The position numbers were made by a program, and so were the translations under genes. From Clostridium magnum DSM 2767 (GTDB taxonomy: Bacteria > Bacillota > Clostridia > Clostridiales > Clostridiaceae), in assembly GCF_001623875.1 (NCBI RefSeq), contig NZ_LWAE01000013.1, forward strand, positions 34,013-98,012: DNA of 64,000 bases, written 5' to 3'. The first letter of the stretch is position 1, and the number at the start of each line of letters is the position of its first letter. The notes below the pieces were generated by a model. The model saw only the letters and a program-made list of their open reading frames with translations, did no database searches and was not told the origin of the DNA. Positions 51,797 to 61,258 of this stretch are shown piece by piece.

Positions 51797-53236
51797 CTAT
51801 TCCTTCTTTTCTACAACTGACTCTACTCTTGAATGCATCATTGCAGCCACTTCGCAATGAAATTCATCAATCTTAAATGCATCTTCATCTTTACTTTCAT
51901 TTGAATTACTCATCATACAAACTGTACAATACCCCCTATCTTCACAAGACACACACTGAGGAAAACTATTTCTTTTAATTTCTCTTAAACACTTAATCTC
52001 ATTTGAATTTCCCCATATTTCCTTTATACTATTTTCGAAAAGATTACCTAACTTTTTAGTCTGCCATCCCACACAAGGAAATACATTTCCCTCTGCAGAA
52101 ACACATAAATAGTATCGACAAATAGAACAGATAGAATCATCTCCATTCAATGCATATTTTTCTTTAGAAGAATCATACAAATAATCAGCATAATCTTTTG
52201 TTAACTGAGAACTGAAAGCTTCTCGCACTTCTTCTAACGACAATCTGTTCACCAAATTGCAATTTGTATGATCATAAGATGCAAAAATCACAAAATCCGT
52301 AGCCACAGTAATATTATAATCATTCCCCCAATTTATAACGTCTACAAATGACTCTTTGTTTTGTTTCATAATAGGGCATGAAATTTGCACTGGTATTCCT
52401 AATTCTAACAATTTCAGTACACCAGCTTTTGTCTTCTCCAAACTCCCCTTCATTTTAGTTATAGAATCATGCACCTCTGGATTCATCGAATAAATCGATG
52501 TTTGAACACAAAGAAGTGGATTTTTCACTATTTCGCTCAATATTTCATCAGTCAGAAGCGTTAGATTAGATAACACATTTACAGACAAATCCAATTCTCT
52601 ACATCTTCTCAAGAACAAAATAAAATCTTTGTGAAGTAGTGGCTCGCCGCCTGATAAAGTTACATTGATAATATCCAAATTTCTTCCTTCTTCAACAATT
52701 CTATAAAATAAAGAAGAATCAATAACTTTTGTTTTTAATTCATGCGGTATATAACAATGTAAACATCTTTCATTGCACTCATTTGCAATTTCTATATGTA
52801 AACTTCTCAAAAAATCATTTTGCTGAAAAATTTGTTTAGAGCAGTCATCCACAAACACTTCATTTTTTGTTTCTAATGCATTCCCATAAGCATGTTCAGA
52901 ATTAACCTTTTCATCTACACATTTTTCAAAAGTCTCACCTACAGAAAGAAACCCGTCATTCACAAATTGCATAAAGAAATCAATTGTATCTTGTTTCAAC
53001 TCTTCATAATCTACATCAATAAAAATTGTTAATAATTCTTTAATGATTGTCTCTATGTCTCGTGGCTCTTTAGTTAATGCTCCAAGCATAACCGCCCCAC
53101 TCTCAGAAACATATTTTTCCCCTGGCATTATAACTAATTTATTCAGCATTTTATATCCGAACATAGAGTTATCTGTCAAATATCCATATTCCTTATATTT
53201 TCTAAACAAAATATTATCTTTTATCTTGAAATACAT
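51797..53236 (-). CDS. Radical SAM/SPASM peptide maturase with N-terminal peptide-binding domain
   Basis: 479 residues. Residues 1-105 look like a PqqD-type recognition element (FGYKMLNKLVIMPGEKYVSE and a helical part). The radical SAM motif CNERCLHC lies near 154-161, with VTLSGGEPLLH near 192. The SPASM region has CSICRYYLC, FPCVGW and CVSCEDRGYCTVC, plus a late Cys. This is the usual order of maturases for ribosomally made peptides (sactipeptide or ranthipeptide type). It directly follows the precursor peptide gene and its attenuating terminator. Confidence 0.88.
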   Translation of the reverse strand: MYFKIKDNILFRKYKEYGYLTDNSMFGYKMLNKLVIMPGEKYVSESGAVMLGALTKEPRDIETIIKELLTIFIDVDYEELKQDTIDFFMQFVNDGFLSVGETFEKCVDEKVNSEHAYGNALETKNEVFVDDCSKQIFQQNDFLRSLHIEIANECNERCLHCYIPHELKTKVIDSSLFYRIVEEGRNLDIINVTLSGGEPLLHKDFILFLRRCRELDLSVNVLSNLTLLTDEILSEIVKNPLLCVQTSIYSMNPEVHDSITKMKGSLEKTKAGVLKLLELGIPVQISCPIMKQNKESFVDVINWGNDYNITVATDFVIFASYDHTNCNLVNRLSLEEVREAFSSQLTKDYADYLYDSSKEKYALNGDDSICSICRYYLCVSAEGNVFPCVGWQTKKLGNLFENSIKEIWGNSNEIKCLREIKRNSFPQCVSCEDRGYCTVCMMSNSNESKDEDAFKIDEFHCEVAAMMHSRVESVVEKKE

Positions 53237-53398
53237 TATTCTACCCTTAACAAGTGCACTTTATTAATCTTTTTGCACTTATCCCTTCCTCTATTTATAA
53301 AAACCGGGGGTTCAAAACATATCCCCTAGATTCACACTAACTATAAAACAATAAGCAATTGTCTTCAATATCTTTCATAATTTGTAATTATTAATTGT

Positions 53399-53436
53399 TC
53401 AAAAGAAAAGGACACAGGCTTTACCACCGTGTCCCC
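53399..53436 (-). terminator. Attenuator-type terminator after the precursor gene
   Basis: On the minus strand GGACAC-GG pairs with CC-GTGTCC and is followed by TTTTCTTTT. It lies between precursor and maturase genes, a common way to make more precursor than enzyme. Confidence 0.75.
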
Positions 53437-53457
53437 TCCAAATAACTAATTTCTGAA

Positions 53458-53559
53458 TTAAGCCTTCTTTTGGCAAGGTCTACCACATGGTGTTCCGCCA
53501 CCACATACTGCAGAATTTACTGAAGCAGAATTCAATACAACCGGTTTACTGTATTTCAT
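53458..53559 (-). CDS. Cys-rich RiPP precursor peptide, 33 aa
   Basis: A minus-strand frame of 34 codons with GAGGAGG seven bases before ATG 53559. The leader is MKYSKPVVLNSASVNSAV and the core is CGGGTPCGRPCQKKA, with Cys at 19, 25 and 29 (C-x5-C-x3-C). A small Cys/Gly/Thr-rich core after a hydrophilic leader, placed 220 bases ahead of a radical SAM/SPASM maturase, identifies it as the substrate. Likely thioether links to Cys would be made. No cleavage site, peptidase or exporter is visible. Confidence 0.8.
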   Translation of the reverse strand: MKYSKPVVLNSASVNSAVCGGGTPCGRPCQKKA

Positions 53560-53611
53560 ACTTCAATACCTCCTCTTTTGATTTCCAACTTGTACTAAAT
53601 TGAATGCTTTG

Positions 53612-53640
53612 ATTTTAACATATATCTAGTAAAAAATCAA
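53612..53640 (-). promoter_or_regulatory. Promoter of the RiPP operon
   Basis: On the minus strand TTGATT (53640-53635), a 17-base spacer and TAAAAT (53617-53612) lie about 55 bases before the precursor ATG. It is formed across the broken end of the DUF3847 gene. Confidence 0.6.
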
Positions 53641-53829
53641 TCTGATAGAGTCTTGAGCAGCACCAATCTGGATCAGTCTGTGGGTTCGTTTCTTGCGTTC
53701 CTCTGCCTGCTGTCGTTTCTCCAACTGCTTCCTCTGTGCTTCCACTTTCTTTGCTTCTTCAATCAGTTTCTGTGCTCGGAGATTTTTCTCCTGAATACGT
53801 TCTTCTAAAGTTTTTGTTGACTTTGCCAT
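53626..53829 (-). CDS. Truncated DUF3847 protein from an integrative element
   Basis: 67 residues: KTLEERIQEKNLRAQKLIEE, a basic coiled coil, and RTHRLIQIGAAQDS, the conserved part of DUF3847 proteins found next to relaxase genes in Firmicute integrative elements. The normal C-terminus is replaced by IRLIFY, so the gene is cut at the junction with the RiPP operon. It is debris that dates the insertion. Confidence 0.7.
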   Translation of the reverse strand: MAKSTKTLEERIQEKNLRAQKLIEEAKKVEAQRKQLEKRQQAEERKKRTHRLIQIGAAQDSIRLIFY

Positions 53830-53862
53830 TTTTCCTCACTTTCTACCGCATCAGCGATTTGC

Positions 53863-54042
53863 TTATTCACAATTACTGTTGTTACTTTTTCCAATAGACA
53901 AATCATTGGATATTAAGTGCATCAGTTTATCTTCCGCACTTGTCTCAGCGCTTTCATCAAAGAAAACCTTGACCTGATAGACCGTCGTACCAATGTGTCT
54001 TGTAAAACTATTGCTTCCTACGTCCTGTTTTTTCTGTTTCAT
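53863..54042 (-). CDS. TnpW-like transposon-encoded protein
   Basis: 59 residues: VGSNSFTRHIGTTVYQVKVF then FDESAETSAEDKLMHLISND. This is the pattern of TnpW-family proteins of Firmicute integrative elements, normally just upstream of DUF3847 genes. GC content is visibly higher than in the surroundings. No nearby ribosome binding site is visible on the minus strand. It is a remnant of the same element. Confidence 0.65.
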   Translation of the reverse strand: MKQKKQDVGSNSFTRHIGTTVYQVKVFFDESAETSAEDKLMHLISNDLSIGKSNNSNCE

Positions 54043-54098
54043 TAAACTTCTTAATTATACTAATACTTAAGAGGTAAAAATAACAGAAAGTGACATGA

Positions 54099-54421
54099 CT
54101 GAGGTATATAATATACTCAACCAATATGATTTGAAAATATGTAGTAATGAAGAAGTTAAACAAGAAAATAAAATTGATTTAATTAATGAACCAATGATGT
54201 TTTATAAATGACTGTAGAAAAACAAGATGGTTTAGGCAAATGGATTAATAAAGATTTTATTGAACTAAAAACTATATATAAAGATAAGACAAGCATTGAA
54301 CAAAATGCTTATTGGATGATTTTCCAATAACTAATGGAGAATTTAAAGGTGCTATGGATGAATGCGGCTTTTATCACGATCCAACATATGGTATTAATTA
54401 GGATTTTAATATATCTAAAAA
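54099..54421 (+). pseudogene. Decayed reading frame
   Basis: Short open segments with protein-like composition (TEVYNILNQYDLKICSNEEV; then DFPITNGEFKGAMDECGFYH and PTYGIN) are broken by stops and frameshifts. The original family is not recognisable. Confidence 0.35.
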
Positions 54422-54983
54422 CTCTCTACTATTATTGATAAAATAGTTTTATTGGTAGGCAACGCAATTAATACTTATATCTAGTAATCGACAACAATAG
54501 CACTAGTAAAATCATTAGTGTTATTGCATTAAAATTTGTTCAGAATTTATTTTAAGACAGTTTTTCTATTATTAGTTATAAACTTCTCAGGATTTATGAA
54601 TAAATATGCATAATATGCAATTCTAGTACACCTTTTAATTGTTTTTAAGAAAAACCCATCCATACTCTCAGTACAGGTGTAATTGTATTTTTAACATTTA
54701 TTAGGTTACCAAGTTTCAACGTTTATAATAATTTTCAGTACATATGATAATTGTACTTCTACTATAAGGTTATTCCAGAGGGAATATCAAATCTTCAACC
54801 CCTTTTTTATGTATGCACGAATAAAGTTACGTTAATTTTCTATTAAGGGATATATATTGGCAATTTATTATTAAAATTTAGTGAAATTAATCAAAGTCAC
54901 ACGTATATATTGTCAGGTAGACTACCCATAAAATACGTGTTAATATATTTACATGAAGTAGGAGTTATGTGGAGGTAATGAAA
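54422..54983 (+). other. Intergenic stretch
   Basis: No gene is seen. A hairpin (CAATA-CACTA with TAGTG-TATTG, about 54492-54522) may be a terminator. The repeated sequences GTACA-GTGTAATTGTA and related words near 54670 and 54740 are weak. GGAGG at 54971 belongs to the next gene. Confidence 0.4.
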
Positions 54984-56033
54984 ATGGAGAATAGGGCATT
55001 GAGTGATGAGCAGTTACAAATTATCGAGGATGCTATAAAAGATGTATCTGAAAGAGAAAAATTGATAGAGTATCTTGGTAGGCATGATGTAGTTGGAAAA
55101 GAAATATTTGCATATCTAAATATAACAAGAGCAGAAATATGGGATGTTATATATGAGCCAGTAAGCTATGATGTTTTTATAAAACGTATTCCAATATACT
55201 TTTATCATAGTGATGGCCAAAAAGGAAGTGTAGGTAATTTTTCGCAATATGCCATGGGAATCTATGAATACTATGCTGATGATACTGAATACACTGAAAA
55301 TCTTGAAAAGTTATATATGGCTGTAGAAAGAATGCATTATCAACATATGCTAGACTTAAAAACGATCTTTAACTATCCAATAGAACAAACAGGATATTGT
55401 TCAAGAACAGATTTATTCATGCAGTGGGCTAATTATCTTGATTTAGCAGGGAAGTATGGAGTGAGCAATAAGACACCTAAGTATTTTATTGTTGAATATA
55501 ATTATATACTAGAGAGGGCTGGTTTAAAGCCAATCATCTATGAAATAAAGGAGCAGTATTCTGGAGAATATATGTCTAGGACAGGTAATGTTATTAGGGT
55601 TGAAGGGACTTTCCCTTTTGATGATAATGGCAATCCTATAATGAAATGGATAGGACTTGATGTAATTGAGCCTACAAGAATTTGGGGAAAAGTAGATGAC
55701 AGGTCAAAAGGTTATATATGTATAGAAGTTAATTCTAAAACTGCAATTTACGGATTAAACTGTTGGGGATCAAATGATAATGGAGAAGACTGTTGGCATA
55801 GACTATATGTTGGTCCTCTATTAATAGAGTTTGATTATAAAAAATTAAAGGAATGTCGTAATAGAGAAAATCTTACTCAAAAACAGGTAGCAGCTGCTAT
55901 TGGATCAGCAGAGCGTACTTATCAGAAGTGGGAAAGTGGAGAAACTACACCAGATTGCATTTATTTATTACGACTTATGAATGTCCTTAATATAAAAGAA
56001 GTAGATGAGCTTACAAGCGTTAGTATTGAATAA
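54984..56033 (+). CDS. Protein with C-terminal XRE domain
   Basis: 349 residues from ATG 54984, eight bases after GGAGG. The first 275 residues are an unfamiliar alpha/beta region (IPIYFYHSDGQKGSVGNFSQ, LERAGLKPIIYEIKEQYSGE, RIWGKVDDRSKGYICIEV). The last 70 residues form an XRE helix-turn-helix (KLKECRNRENLTQKQVAAAI, SAERTYQKWESGETTPD). A DNA-binding domain at the C-terminus of a large sensor-like part is unusual. It is monocistronic and the target is unknown. Confidence 0.6.
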   Translation: MENRALSDEQLQIIEDAIKDVSEREKLIEYLGRHDVVGKEIFAYLNITRAEIWDVIYEPVSYDVFIKRIPIYFYHSDGQKGSVGNFSQYAMGIYEYYADDTEYTENLEKLYMAVERMHYQHMLDLKTIFNYPIEQTGYCSRTDLFMQWANYLDLAGKYGVSNKTPKYFIVEYNYILERAGLKPIIYEIKEQYSGEYMSRTGNVIRVEGTFPFDDNGNPIMKWIGLDVIEPTRIWGKVDDRSKGYICIEVNSKTAIYGLNCWGSNDNGEDCWHRLYVGPLLIEFDYKKLKECRNRENLTQKQVAAAIGSAERTYQKWESGETTPDCIYLLRLMNVLNIKEVDELTSVSIE

Positions 56034-56092
56034 AACATTTAAGGTTGAAGATATGGGTTTATTGCTTGAATACTCATATCGTCAACCTTCTC

Positions 56093-56287
56093 TTAATTAT
56101 TAATGAACTTGTCTGATATTAGTTTCGTTAGTACCTCAGAATAATATTTTGAATCATCTTTAACTTTAGAACAAGAGCCGTAGATATGTACATCAATATC
56201 CATACTCACCCTATCCCTTATGCAGTAGCAGAGTTTCCCCATAACAGTATTAATCACAGTGTTGCAACAACTTTTACATTTTTCCAT
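56093..56287 (-). CDS. Small Cys-rich protein, 64 aa
   Basis: MEKCKSCCNTV, CYC and a later Cys give six cysteines in 40 residues, perhaps a metal site. AAAGGAGAT precedes the start on the minus strand. The tail is helical. Unknown. Confidence 0.5.
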   Translation of the reverse strand: MEKCKSCCNTVINTVMGKLCYCIRDRVSMDIDVHIYGSCSKVKDDSKYYSEVLTKLISDKFINN

Positions 56288-56450
56288 ACTTCTTATCTCC
56301 TTTGAATTATTTATCTTTATATATCACATATTAAATAAAAAAATATTTTTTATTAAACTTAAAAAAGAATTATTTTTTTAAATTTGCTGATACACAAAAA
56401 AGTCTATATATTGAAAGTTACAACATATAGACATGAGTGTGGAAAATATA

Positions 56451-56771
56451 TTATCTTATATTTACTCCCTTTGATAGAAGTAATGTTCTTAACGCTTGAT
56501 TGGTTTCTGGTGATACTTGAGTGCTTTCACATACCAACTTATATGCTGCTCTCATTGTTTCCCAATAAGTAGGATGGTTAGGAATATAACCAAAGTCTTT
56601 AACTGTACCAATAAGTTCCCTTGCAACCTTATCTGATGGTGATTCGCTGAATTTTGATATACAGGCTTTTACTTTACTCCATTTAATATGTTTAAAAATA
56701 ACGAAAATTGCGATACACACAAAAAATATAGGGACTATTTGGTGCATTAAAAAAGCTAATTTAAAAACCAT
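56451..56771 (-). CDS. Membrane-anchored hypothetical protein, 106 aa
   Basis: One N-terminal transmembrane helix (HQIVPIFFVCIAIFVIFK, about 10-27), then a soluble helical part (KACISKFSESPSDKVARELI, TYWETMRAAYKLV). AAAGGAG precedes the ATG. The cytoplasmic helical domain could act in small-protein signalling, but no family is recognised. Confidence 0.55.
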   Translation of the reverse strand: MVFKLAFLMHQIVPIFFVCIAIFVIFKHIKWSKVKACISKFSESPSDKVARELIGTVKDFGYIPNHPTYWETMRAAYKLVCESTQVSPETNQALRTLLLSKGVNIR

Positions 56772-56935
56772 GAAAATTCTCCTTTCTTTAATAGAGCGTA
56801 AATATAAATAAAGTTTCTACTCGGTGTATAGAAAATGAAGACTTGTCCATAATATAAATGTACTTTGAAATAATTATTTAAAACTCCTTAAAATAATGCC
56901 AAAACCCTTATAGAAGCTCACAATGTGGGCTTTTT

Positions 56936-57208
56936 TTATGCTTCAATTTGCAAATTAAACTTTCTGCAAAGCTTCAAACATTCCTCTAGGTTAGCCTTGT
57001 TAACATTAAGGATATATCCATGAATATGATATTCCTCGTGCTGCACTTCTTTAAAGTCACCTATATTTACAAGACCTCTGCTTAAAAACTTCATTATAAT
57101 TGAATCTGTGATTTTTAAGGTTTCTCTGCTATCATATTTAATCTTTAACTGAACTTTTTTGTTTCTGCTTAATAATGTACATATGCTTTCAACGATTCTA
57201 CCAACCAT
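56936..57208 (-). CDS. Hypothetical protein, 90 aa
   Basis: A soluble alpha/beta protein (VQLKIKYDSRETLKITDSII, then YHIHGYILNVNKANLEECLK). AAGGAGGTG is a strong binding site. A plus-strand oriented hairpin with T7 (GCTCACA with TGTGGGC, about 56917-56938) overlaps its 3' end. Unknown. Confidence 0.55.
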   Translation of the reverse strand: MVGRIVESICTLLSRNKKVQLKIKYDSRETLKITDSIIMKFLSRGLVNIGDFKEVQHEEYHIHGYILNVNKANLEECLKLCRKFNLQIEA

Positions 57209-57343
57209 AAGACACCTCCTTTATTAGCAAACTTTCTATTAAATTACCTACTACAACTATACTATAAAATCATATAGTTATCAATAAACAACAAAATTAT
57301 TGTTTAAAATAAAACAATAGTGAGGAATATATAATTATATATA

Positions 57344-57460
57344 TTGTAAATGAATGCTTTAAATGATATAATTAAAGAAACAAAATATTATATTATTAAG
57401 CTCTCAGATTTGTGTCTAGGAGCGGATTTTAAGCAAATTGAATATTTTTTTAGGCAAATA
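57344..57460 (+). promoter_or_regulatory. Promoter and box leader of unit E
   Basis: TTGTAA (57344-57349), a 17-base spacer and TATAAT (57367-57372). Box variants GGATTTTAAGCAAATT (57424) and TTTTTTAGGCAAATA (57446) follow. The layout matches unit D almost base for base. Confidence 0.7.
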
Positions 57461-57507
57461 CTTTAGGATTGATACAAATTTCAGTATCGATATTCTAGAG
57501 TTTTTTT
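57461..57507 (+). terminator. Leader terminator of unit E with embedded box
   Basis: CTTTAG pairs with CTAGAG and ATTGATAC with GTATCGAT, followed by T7. The box variant GGATTGATACAAATT (57466) is the 5' arm. The first genuine unit gene is now 3.7 kb away because of the inserted recombinase triad. Confidence 0.75.
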
Positions 57508-57699
57508 ATTTTCAAAATTAAAAAATGAAAGTAATATAGTGTAGTTAATAATATGGTATTTATAGTAGCTTAACTTATATTCCTGTATATAAAAATAACT
57601 ATAAGTAACAAATATATAGTTTGAATAATTATAGTACTTATAGCAAACCCTATATTAGAAATAATAATTATAAGAGAGAAATATAGGGGTGTAAATTGA

Positions 57700-58824
57700 A
57701 TGGAAGTTGTAAAGGTTAAAACAGAAGAAAAAGAGAGATATTATGTAGCAGATAATGATGGATTACCAATAGAACCTATATTGAAGTTTATTAGGTTTAA
57801 GGATAATACCAATTATGCAAGAAATACACTTAGAATGTATTGTCAGCACTTAAAGTTGTACTTTGAGTATTTAGAGCAAAGAGGATTAGATTTTCAAAAG
57901 GTAACTATTGATGACTTATCATTGTTTGTGAATTGGTTACAGAATCCATATAAGAGTTTAAAAGTAATACCTGCAACACCTGTAGATACTGCAAGAAGTC
58001 CAAGAACAGTAAACATTATAGTTGATACTGTATTGCTGTTCTATGACTACATTTTAAGACATGAAGAATACAGCAATGATGTTTCAGAAAGACTTAAAAA
58101 ATTTGTTACAAGTTCAAGCAGAAACTTTAAAGGATTTTTGTATGAGATAGCTTATGATAAGAAAAAAGTAACAAGTAATATCCTTAAATTAAAAGTGCCT
58201 AAGAGCAAGCCAAAAACTCTTTCTAAAGATGAAATAGAAATGCTCGTTAGAGCTTGTAGCAATCTAAGAGATAAGTTTTTGTTATCGTTGCTTTATGAAA
58301 CTGGAATGAGAATAGGCGAAACCTTGTCATTGTGGATCGAAGATATTGATATAAGCGATATGGTTATTGATTTAAAAGACAGAGGACAACTTGAAAATAA
58401 TGCTGAGATTAAAACGGTATCAAGTCCTAGAAGAATAGATATATCACAAAATTTGGCTGACATGTTTATGGAATATATAGCTGAATACCATAATGAAGAA
58501 GTTGAAACTAATCATATTTTCATAAAGATAAGTGGTAATAACAAAAACAAAGCTATGCACTATGTTGATGTAGATAATTTATTTAGAAGTCTTAAAAAGA
58601 AAACAGGAATATATGTTACACCACATATGTTCAGACATAGCTCATTAACAGTACTTAGAATGGCAGGATGGCAACCAGAACTTCTTAGAGTGAGAGCAGG
58701 TCATAAAAATATTTATACCACTATGAACACTTATATTCACCCCTCAGATGAAGATATAACAAGGGAGTTTGAGAAAACTCAACCTAATTTGGACTTGGAT
58801 ATTTATAACGAGGGGGAAGAATAA
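57700..58824 (+). CDS. tnpA: Tyrosine recombinase, Tn554 TnpA-type
   Basis: 374 residues. The N-terminal core-binding domain (about 20-120) has YARNTLRMYCQHLKLYFEYL. The catalytic domain shows Arg204 in ETGMRIGETL, His309-x-x-Arg312 in PHMFRHSS, His335 in RAGHKN and the nucleophile Tyr345 in NTYIHPSD. All are present, so it should be active. Tn554-type elements need three proteins. GTG of the next gene follows one base after its stop. Confidence 0.88.
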   Translation: MEVVKVKTEEKERYYVADNDGLPIEPILKFIRFKDNTNYARNTLRMYCQHLKLYFEYLEQRGLDFQKVTIDDLSLFVNWLQNPYKSLKVIPATPVDTARSPRTVNIIVDTVLLFYDYILRHEEYSNDVSERLKKFVTSSSRNFKGFLYEIAYDKKKVTSNILKLKVPKSKPKTLSKDEIEMLVRACSNLRDKFLLSLLYETGMRIGETLSLWIEDIDISDMVIDLKDRGQLENNAEIKTVSSPRRIDISQNLADMFMEYIAEYHNEEVETNHIFIKISGNNKNKAMHYVDVDNLFRSLKKKTGIYVTPHMFRHSSLTVLRMAGWQPELLRVRAGHKNIYTTMNTYIHPSDEDITREFEKTQPNLDLDIYNEGEE

Positions 58825-58825
58825 A

Positions 58826-60774
58826 GTGGATAATTTACAACTGATAAAAAGTAATCAACAAAGCAAGTATGAAGAAATAATTGAGTATCTTAGTCAGGAT
58901 AATGGATATTGGTTAGAGAATGATATATGGGATGCTATAGAAACATTCTTTATAGGAGAAAAAATATCTAATATGCGATATATAGATTTTTCAAATATTA
59001 AAAATGATAATTTAAAAAATGAAATTAAATATTTTTTTCTTTACAAACATAAAGAAAAATTACTGACTAACAAAGGTATTCTTAGATTAAATGTGTCGCT
59101 AAAACATTTCTCTGAATTTTATACTGGAAAGTCTTTATTAGAATTAGATAGAGAAAAGACATTTATAAAATGGAAAATATTTTTAATAGATAGAGGTATT
59201 AAATTTGATATAAATGAAAAAAGTTATTTTTGGTTTTCAAATTACTTGTTAGATTTTATTAAAGATTTATATGATGATAGAGAAGAAACTGAAAAAGATA
59301 TATGGTATTCAAAGAATATTAAAGGTGCTAAAAAGAGTGCTACATCAGATAGATTAGCTACATCTATAAATTTTTCAGATATCCCTATTTATTATAAAGA
59401 TATGGTTAAAAGATATTTTAAAACTATTATAACTAAAAAAAGTTGGGGGCATTGTTTTAATATACTAAAACATTTAAAAGTGTTTTTTAACTATTTTTAT
59501 AATAACGGATATAAAGACGGTTTTATTGAAAATTTAAACAGAGAAGATATTGAAAATTATTTGTTTTTTATAGGTAATGAAAGAAAAGATAAAAACCTTA
59601 CAGAAACAAGTAAATATATATCTTATGTAAGAACATTCTTAGAGTATATTCAAATAGCTCAATATGATAAAGCTCCTAAAAAGGAAGTGTCATTTTTAAT
59701 TTTCCAAGATGATATTCCGAGAAGAGAATTTGTGCAAGACGAAATGAGAAGGGTTAAATTTGTTCCAGAGCCTATATTGAAACAATTAGATAACAATATT
59801 ATGGATTTAGATAGACCACAGTATATACCTATCTATATTCTCCTAAGAGAAACAGGATGGCGTGGTACTGATATATTAAATCTTAGATATGATAATTGCC
59901 TAGATCAGATATGGAATAGTAAAGAGGAAAGATATAATTATTACCTTTGTGGTGAAATAACTAAGACTGGCATTGCAGAACTTAAAATCCCGATTAGGGA
60001 TAAGGCTGCTGAAATGGTTCAGAAAGCTATTGATAAAGCTAAAGAGTTAAGTACAGAGGAAAACAACCCTAAAAAGTATTTATTTAATACTTATGAAGGT
60101 AAATTAAAAGGAAGACCATTGAATAAAGCATCTTTATTATATACAATTCAAAGACTTATTGAACAAAAGATATTAGAGATGTTAATAGTGAGTTATATCA
60201 TTTTAGGCTTCATTCACTAAGGCATACAAGAGCTAAAGAATATGTAGAACAAGGTATGGGTATTAGCATTATACAACAGATATTAGGTCATCAGAGCCTT
60301 CAAATGACAGTCCATTATGCAACAGTAACAGAAAACACTCTCTACGAGAAATGGAAGAATACTGAGGATTTAGACTTATTTAGAGTTAATACTGAAACCA
60401 ATAAACTTGAACAAATAGATCTAAATTCTGATGATGGTGAAAATCTTATACGATACGAATATGTTAAAAAGAATTTAGATGCTGTAAGAGTACCTTTCGG
60501 TGTATGTTTTAAACCTTCAAAACTACCATGTAAGCAACAAATGAACCATTGTTTAACTTGTGCAAGTTTCTGTACTACAGTTGAAAATATTCCTGAATAT
60601 GAAGATGAAATTGAACATACTAAAAAACAAATTGATATTGCTGAAAGATGTGGAAGAGAATTGTGGGCAGAGAAGAATAAAACATACTTAAAATTGCTGG
60701 AAGATACGCTCGAAAGAGTTAGGGAACAAAAGATACTACATAAAAATGGAGCTTCAAGGGAGGATATTCAATAA
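58826..60774 (+). pseudogene. tnpB: Tyrosine recombinase, Tn554 TnpB-type, frameshifted
   Basis: GTG 58826 with GAGGGGG upstream begins a 650-codon gene. It reads normally through the catalytic Arg box (LRETGWRGTDIL) to about 60165. One base lost in GAACAAAAGAT then throws it out of frame to a stop at 60218. The remaining frame encodes HFRLHSLRHTRAKEYV, LGHQSLQMTVHY and a Cys-rich end (CLTCASFC). So the His-x-x-Arg and Tyr residues are cut off. The element is probably immobile unless this is a sequence error. Confidence 0.8.
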
Positions 60775-61148
60775 TGGCTGGAAGTACAAAGGGATTAAAG
60801 AAATATGCAGAGGAAAAAACAAAGATTACTTTAGAAAAGGTTGATAAAGCTATTAGAGAACTTTCTCTTAGTGAAGAAAAGATTAATTTCAATAGCGTGG
60901 CGATAGCCAGTGGAGTATCTAAAACTTTTCTTTATAATAATGAAGAAGTTAAAAATAGAATTGAAGAATTAAGACAGCAACAAGTAAGTATGGAAATGAA
61001 TCAAAGAGCCAAATATGATAAGACAGCTAAATCTAAAGATATTATCATAATGGCTAAAGATAAAAAGATTAAAGAATTAGAAGAAGAAAATAAGAAACTA
61101 AAAGAGCAATTAGAAATTTTAAGGGGTAAATTATATGAGAAATTATAA
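60774..61148 (+). CDS. tnpC: Tn554 TnpC-type accessory protein
   Basis: 124 residues, its ATG overlapping the TAA of tnpB. A helix-turn-helix-like part lies near 40-65 (NSVAIASGVSKTFLYNNEEV), and the C-terminus is a long coiled coil (KDKKIKELEEENKKLKEQLE). It matches TnpC/DUF6262 proteins, which help orient Tn554 insertion. Intact. Confidence 0.8.
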   Translation: MAGSTKGLKKYAEEKTKITLEKVDKAIRELSLSEEKINFNSVAIASGVSKTFLYNNEEVKNRIEELRQQQVSMEMNQRAKYDKTAKSKDIIIMAKDKKIKELEEENKKLKEQLEILRGKLYEKL

Positions 61149-61258
61149 TTAATTTATCCACAATGATAACAAATCATAGACTACATTAATTATATGTAGT
61201 CTATGTGTAAAGTGAGTAAAATTAATCAGTGTATAGAGATATACACTAGATATTGTTA

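Larger units (their letters stand above)
57540..61250 (+). mobile_element. Tn554-like element with three recombinase genes
   Basis: tnpA, tnpB (frameshifted) and tnpC in order, tightly coupled, and no cargo gene. It separates the unit E leader from its first gene, 61271. The ends are inferred from the loss of leader similarity after about 57530 and the return of a box at 61259; no target duplication is expected for this family. Confidence 0.65.
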
